From Sphingopyxis sp. DBS4 (GTDB lineage: Bacteria > Pseudomonadota > Alphaproteobacteria > Sphingomonadales > Sphingomonadaceae): 64,000 nucleotides of DNA. Positions 60,196 through 64,000 of this stretch are shown one piece after another. Every line of letters starts with the position of its first letter. The stretch's first letter is position 1. The translations under genes were made by a program, and so were the position numbers. The notes under the pieces were generated by a model. It saw only the letters and a list, made by a program, of their open reading frames with translations. It made no database searches and had not been told where the DNA came from. The stretch lies in assembly GCF_024628865.1 (NCBI RefSeq), contig NZ_CP102384.1, forward strand, positions 1,375,001 to 1,439,000, given 5' to 3'.

Positions 60196-61668
60196 TCACT
60201 TCTTGTTCAGGCTGAAACCGGGCGCGACATCGCCGCCGCCGCGCGGGCGATCCGCGTCGCCGACCGCCGTATCGAGCGACGGCTTCGGCCGGTCGCCGCC
60301 GGTCACGCCGTCGCTCGTCTGATTGAGCAGCAGGCGCTGAAGATCGTTGGCATCCTGATAGGCGTCGGTCGGCAGCTTGATTTCGTTCGCCGACACCGGC
60401 TGAACCAGATAGGGCGTCACGACGATAACGAGTTCGGTCTCGCCGCGCTTGAAGCTGTCCGATTTGAACAGCGTACCGAGGATCGGCACGTCGCCGAGAC
60501 CGGGAATCTTGTCGATCGCGCCGATCGAACGATTGTTCATCAGGCCGGCGATCATGAAGCTTTCACCCGAACCCAGTTCGACCGTCGTTTCGGTACGGCG
60601 GATGGTGAGCGCCGGGATCTGGAAGCCCTGCATCTCGATCGCGCCTTCGGTCGACAGTTCCGACACTTCGGGGCGAACACGCAGGCTGATGCGGCCGTTC
60701 GACAGCACCGTCGGCGTATAGGCGAGGCTGACGCCATATTTGCGATATTCGATCGTCGTGCCGGCGAAATTGCCGGGGATCGGGATCGGAAATTCGCCGC
60801 CCGCGAGGAAGTCGGCGGTCTCACCCGACATCGCGGTGAGGTTCGGCTGCGCCAGCGTCGCGACCAGGCCCGAACGCTCGCCGAGGTCGAGCGAGGCGAT
60901 CAGGTCCAGCCCGAACAGGCGGCCGGCGCCGGCCAGGCTGCTGGTTCCGGCCGGGGTGCTGAACTCAACGGTCTTGGTACCATCGGGGTTATAGGTGATC
61001 GTGCCGGGATTGCGGCCGCGGAACACCCCGCCCAGGAAACCGCTGCTCTTGTCCCGCGTCAGGATGTTGCCGCTGATCTCCTTGACCAGCGAGCGGTTCA
61101 CTTCGGCGATGCGGACCTGCAGATTGACCTGCAGCGGCGTCGCGGTGCGCAGGCGCGACAGTACCTTGGTCTGGTCGCCGACGAAGGCCTGGACCAGCCG
61201 CTCGGCCTCGGCGGCGTCGTCGGGCGACGCGACCGTGCCGGTGAGCAGCACGAAGCCGTTCATCGTGTTCGAGGTGATTTTCGCATCGGGCATCGCCAGC
61301 GTCAGCATCTGGTCGATCGTCTCGATATTGTTGCCGACACGGGCGACGGTCGAATAGACGACCCGGCCGCTGGCGTCGGTCGCATAGATGCTCGTCTCGC
61401 CCGGCGCCTTGCCGAAGACGTAGAGCTGGCGACCCGAGCGGACCTGGACGTCGGCGACCTTGTCGTCGGCGACGAAGACGTCGGTCATCGGCGCCGACAG
61501 GCTGACCAGGCGGCCGCGGCCGACCGACAGGTCGATGCTGCTGCTGGCATTCTGCGTTGCCTGGGCCGAAGCCTGCTGCGCCGGGGCGGAGATCAGGGTC
61601 GCCGCGACCAGGCCGATCGCCAGAGTGCGGGCGAGCGCGGCCGCCTTGAAACGGGTTTTGCTGGTCAT
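60196..61668 (-). CDS. cpaC: CpaC/RcpA outer-membrane secretin
   Basis: 490 residues from ATG 61668. Signal peptide ending APAQQASAQ. The N-terminal Pilus-CpaC domain has LSVGRGRLVSLSAPMTDVFVADDKVADVQVRS, a BON-like module (NGFVLLTGTVASPDDAAEAERLV) and the secretin core (QVNLQVRIAEVNRSLVKEISG, LNLRVRPEVSELS-type segment, VTPYLVQPVSA). It forms the outer-membrane channel for the Flp pilus. It starts one base after the cpaB stop. Confidence 0.95.
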   Translation of the reverse strand: MTSKTRFKAAALARTLAIGLVAATLISAPAQQASAQATQNASSSIDLSVGRGRLVSLSAPMTDVFVADDKVADVQVRSGRQLYVFGKAPGETSIYATDASGRVVYSTVARVGNNIETIDQMLTLAMPDAKITSNTMNGFVLLTGTVASPDDAAEAERLVQAFVGDQTKVLSRLRTATPLQVNLQVRIAEVNRSLVKEISGNILTRDKSSGFLGGVFRGRNPGTITYNPDGTKTVEFSTPAGTSSLAGAGRLFGLDLIASLDLGERSGLVATLAQPNLTAMSGETADFLAGGEFPIPIPGNFAGTTIEYRKYGVSLAYTPTVLSNGRISLRVRPEVSELSTEGAIEMQGFQIPALTIRRTETTVELGSGESFMIAGLMNNRSIGAIDKIPGLGDVPILGTLFKSDSFKRGETELVIVVTPYLVQPVSANEIKLPTDAYQDANDLQRLLLNQTSDGVTGGDRPKPSLDTAVGDADRPRGGGDVAPGFSLNKK

Positions 61669-61669
61669 C

Positions 61670-62710
61670 TTACTTACCCCCAACCGGAACTTCGGTCATC
61701 TTGTCGCCGCGCGTCACGCGGACCACCGGGCCCCTCGGTGCCGCGGGGGCGCCCATGGTCACGGGCGATCCGCCGCCACTGAAGGATTGCTGCTGCGGCT
61801 GCTGGCGCGGGGCCGATACGCGGCCGCTTACCGGAACCCAGAAGCGGGAGACGTCGCCGCCCGTGGTGGCTGAGCTCTTGTTCGCGGTCGGCCGTGCGGC
61901 GGCCTCGGCGAGCATCTTCTTTTCGGCGGCGGTGCCGCCGCCGGCCGGAACATTGACTTCGCCCGACGCGATCGCGGCTTCCAGATCGCCGCTGTTTTCG
62001 GCGAGCGGACGGAGCGCGAGCGACAGCTTGCCCATATTCTGCGCGACGGCGATCTTCTCCGCGATATCGGGCGTCGCCTCGAGCGTTACTGAGCCGAAGG
62101 TGCGGACCGGCGTCTTGCCGGTTTCATCCTCGGCATCGTAGCGCTGGTCGGTCGCCAGGACGCGAACGTTGCGGACGATCGTCTCTGCCGTATAGAGTTC
62201 GTCGTCGGGATAGGCGCTGCCTTCCTTGATCTTGAGCTCCTGCGCCAGAACCACGTCGACGCGGTCGCCCGGAAAGACGAAGCCGGCGACGCCCTGTTCC
62301 TGCGAAACCTTGACCGTCACCGCGCGCATGCCCGGCCCAAGCGCCGCGGCGAGGAAGCCGCGATCATCGGGATGGACGAGCGCGCCCTGCGTCAGCGGCT
62401 GCCCCGCGGTGATCGGATAGCGCACGACGGTGCCGACCAGAGTCTGGACGTCGGTCTTTTCCTTCAGGAAATAGGCCTTTTCGACCAGTTCCTTCGGCCA
62501 GGGCTGAAAGCGGAAGCTGTCGGGGCCGATGATCGTGCCGGCCGGCAGCTGCCGGGTCGCGACAAGGATCATGGGTCCGTTGATTTCCGGTGCAGCCGCC
62601 GCGCGTGCCGTCGGCGTCGACGCGCCGCGCATCATCTGATTGACCCCGAACGCAGCCCCGATCGCAATGACCAGCGCGCCGACGATCAGCATAATCTTTC
62701 GTGTATCCAC
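61670..62710 (-). CDS. cpaB: CpaB/RcpC pilus assembly protein
   Basis: 346 residues from GTG 62710, which has a strong AGGAGGCG seven bases upstream. One N-terminal helix (KIMLIVGALVIAIGAAFGVNQMM), a SAF domain (about 45-110, VATRQLPAGTIIGPDSFRFQPWP, then YPITAGQPLTQGALVHP) and the RcpC domain (RAVTVKVSQEQGVAGFVFPGDRVDVVLAQE). The tail is rich in Ala, Pro and Gln. It is thought to link the secretin with the inner membrane. Confidence 0.94.
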   Translation of the reverse strand: MDTRKIMLIVGALVIAIGAAFGVNQMMRGASTPTARAAAAPEINGPMILVATRQLPAGTIIGPDSFRFQPWPKELVEKAYFLKEKTDVQTLVGTVVRYPITAGQPLTQGALVHPDDRGFLAAALGPGMRAVTVKVSQEQGVAGFVFPGDRVDVVLAQELKIKEGSAYPDDELYTAETIVRNVRVLATDQRYDAEDETGKTPVRTFGSVTLEATPDIAEKIAVAQNMGKLSLALRPLAENSGDLEAAIASGEVNVPAGGGTAAEKKMLAEAAARPTANKSSATTGGDVSRFWVPVSGRVSAPRQQPQQQSFSGGGSPVTMGAPAAPRGPVVRVTRGDKMTEVPVGGK

Positions 62711-62754
62711 GATTTTCGCCTCCTACGCCGAACCAGAGATGGTGGCGCTTGCCC

Positions 62755-63243
62755 TCAACTCGATGCGATAGACTGAAAGTGGTTAAGATATTGTTGGTGA
62801 AGCGCCCAAAGACCGGCGATCGCGATCGCCACGCCATAAGGAACCTCTATCACCTTGTCCGAAGGCCTTATTTTCGACTGGATCAGCATGACGGCCGACA
62901 GGATGCCCCCGCCGATCGCCATGATGGTCAGCATCGGAACGAACAGCGGCAGCGGAATCCACAGCATCACCGCGCCGATCATCTTCACGTCGCCGCCGCC
63001 CATCGCGCCGATAGCGAACAGTCCGGCAAAAAGCAGGAAGACGCCGAACGCAGCCGCCAACTGAAGCGGAATATCGGGCCATAGCGCCCATCCCGCGGCG
63101 ATCCAGAAGGGGACGGCGAGCAAGGCCATCGCCGCATTCAGGCCGTTCGAGATGGTGCGCGAGCGTAGGTCGCTGACCGCCGCGGCGATCATCAGCACGC
63201 CGAGAAGCGCCATCAGGCATAGGGAAACGAAGCCGCTTTGCAT
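62755..63243 (-). CDS. cpaA: CpaA type IV prepilin peptidase
   Basis: 162 residues from ATG 63243. The two catalytic aspartates are in AAVSDLRSRTISN and GAMGGGDVKMIGA (GxGD motif). Six hydrophobic stretches are visible and the N-terminal methylase domain is absent, as usual for TadV/CpaA. It cleaves Flp prepilin at the inner membrane. No pilin gene (flp/pilA) is next to it in this window. It heads the leftward cpa operon. Confidence 0.93.
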   Translation of the reverse strand: MQSGFVSLCLMALLGVLMIAAAVSDLRSRTISNGLNAAMALLAVPFWIAAGWALWPDIPLQLAAAFGVFLLFAGLFAIGAMGGGDVKMIGAVMLWIPLPLFVPMLTIMAIGGGILSAVMLIQSKIRPSDKVIEVPYGVAIAIAGLWALHQQYLNHFQSIASS

Positions 63244-63332
63244 CGGTTTTCCCCTACACATCATGGCTTACCAAAGAGTAACCATGTCCCCGCACGGGTT
63301 GCATTCCGGCGCACAGCCGATATGCGGCGGCG

Positions 63333-64000
63333 ATGACCGATGCGCTGCCCTCCTCGACCGACGTGCTGATCGTCGGCGCGGGCATCGCCGGTGCCAGCCT
63401 CGCCGCCGCGCTGGCGCCCTATCGCCGGATATTGATGATCGAGGCGGAGGATGCTCCCGGCTATCATGCGACCGGCCGTTCGGCGGCCTTCTGGCAGGAA
63501 ACCTATGGCGGACCCGGCGTCCAGCCGCTGTCGATCGCGTCGTTCGATGACTTGCAGAATCCCCCAAGCGAATTTTCGGCGCGCGGTTTTCTGTCGCCGC
63601 GGACTGCCGTCAACCTCGCGCGCCGCGGGGATGCGGCTGCGGTCGATGCGTTCGTTGCGGGCTTTGCGGCCGGCGGCGTGCCGATGGAACGGATGTCCGC
63701 GACCGGGATTGCACGCCTCGTTCCCGGAATCCGCCCCGAATGGAGCGAGGCAGCCTTCGAGGCGTCTTGCAGCGATATCGACGTCGGCGGGCTTCACGCC
63801 GCCTATCTGCGCGCGGCGAAGCGCGCGGGCGCAGGGCTCGCGACGCGAGCGCGGCTTGATAGCGCACGCAGCACGGGCGCAGGGTGGGAGGTTCGCCTCG
63901 GGGACGAAACCGTCCGTGCGAACCTGATCGTCAATGCCGCCGGAGCCTGGGCCGACCGGGTAGCCGAAGCCTGCGGCGCCGCGCCGCTGGGCATCCAGCC
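63333..64000 (+). CDS. FAD-dependent oxidoreductase (DAO family), 3' end outside window
   Basis: Open from ATG 63333 to the window edge (222 residues seen). It begins MTDALPSSTDVLIVGAGIAGASLAAALAP with the GxGxxG FAD motif, then LMIEAEDAPGYHATGRSAAFWQETYG, and later ANLIVNAAGAWADRVAEACG, all typical for glycine/D-amino-acid oxidase-like enzymes. It reads divergently from cpaA across 89 bp. The catalytic C-terminal half is not visible, so substrate cannot be named. Confidence 0.88.
   Translation, partial: MTDALPSSTDVLIVGAGIAGASLAAALAPYRRILMIEAEDAPGYHATGRSAAFWQETYGGPGVQPLSIASFDDLQNPPSEFSARGFLSPRTAVNLARRGDAAAVDAFVAGFAAGGVPMERMSATGIARLVPGIRPEWSEAAFEASCSDIDVGGLHAAYLRAAKRAGAGLATRARLDSARSTGAGWEVRLGDETVRANLIVNAAGAWADRVAEACGAAPLGIQ

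Overview
The window looks like chromosomal DNA of a high-GC alphaproteobacterium of the Sphingomonadaceae, most likely a Sphingopyxis-like organism. This is inferred from gene content and style (glyQ-glyS-ppdK order, cpa/tad pilus genes, a PEP-CTERM choice-of-anchor protein, TonB-dependent receptor plus sugar cluster, a nagX homologue, many short intergenic palindromes). It was not established by any database search.

Region 1 (1-3126): the 3' end of an alpha/beta hydrolase gene, then an intact IS66-family element (669-3126) with 22-bp inverted ends and a perfect 8-bp target duplication.

Region 2 (3127-17131): a compact amino-sugar and cell-wall salvage island. A TonB-dependent receptor and a sodium/solute symporter would bring substrate in. 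AnmK, MurQ, a BadF-type kinase, NagA and a NagB-II deaminase would convert anhydro-MurNAc, MurNAc and GlcNAc to fructose-6-phosphate. A GH84 hexosaminidase without a signal peptide would release GlcNAc in the cytoplasm. An FAD-linked D-lactate dehydrogenase fits the D-lactate that MurQ releases. A GntR/HutC regulator sits in the island. I see the same direct-repeat operator (TGGTATT, 4-bp gap, GGTATT) at three promoters: upstream of the receptor, in the divergent deaminase/lactate dehydrogenase gap, and upstream of anmK. The island is closed on the right by a 5'-truncated large serine recombinase (17394-18908).

Region 3 (18922-34631): housekeeping and stress genes: MaoC hydratase, PhoD phosphatase, a MerR regulator divergent from a glutaredoxin-MauE fusion with a classic MerR 20-bp-spacer promoter, ychF, GNAT, pth, rplY, two overlapping TraB/GumN genes, an XRE regulator with a membrane protein, glyQ-glyS, ppdK and tRNA-Arg(ACG).

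Region 4 (34688-37239): an ECF sigma factor gene, folE, a ferritin_2 protein and a cytochrome c. Three promoters (the sigma gene itself, folE, and the ferritin gene) share one element, GGAAC then 15 bp then (G/C)CATC(C/G)AAT, so a local sigma regulon can be read directly from the sequence.

Region 5 (37436-52017): glucokinase followed by a polyamine block: PuuD-like amidase, a class III aminotransferase, a PotABCD-type importer, two PuuA-like ligases flanking a PuuB-like oxidase, and an omega-amino-acid transaminase. No PuuC-type aldehyde dehydrogenase is present.

Region 6 (52165-64000): a PEP-CTERM choice-of-anchor A gene broken by a one-base slip in a G run, a PhoR-like kinase, a Tat-exported unknown, an FAH-family hydrolase, a terminator, and cpaA-B-C-D-E-tadB-tadC. 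The pilus motor ATPase gene cpaF is missing from its usual place. The window ends inside an FAD oxidoreductase. Eight or more short palindromes with CGTCAT/ATGACG ends are scattered between genes in regions 3-6.
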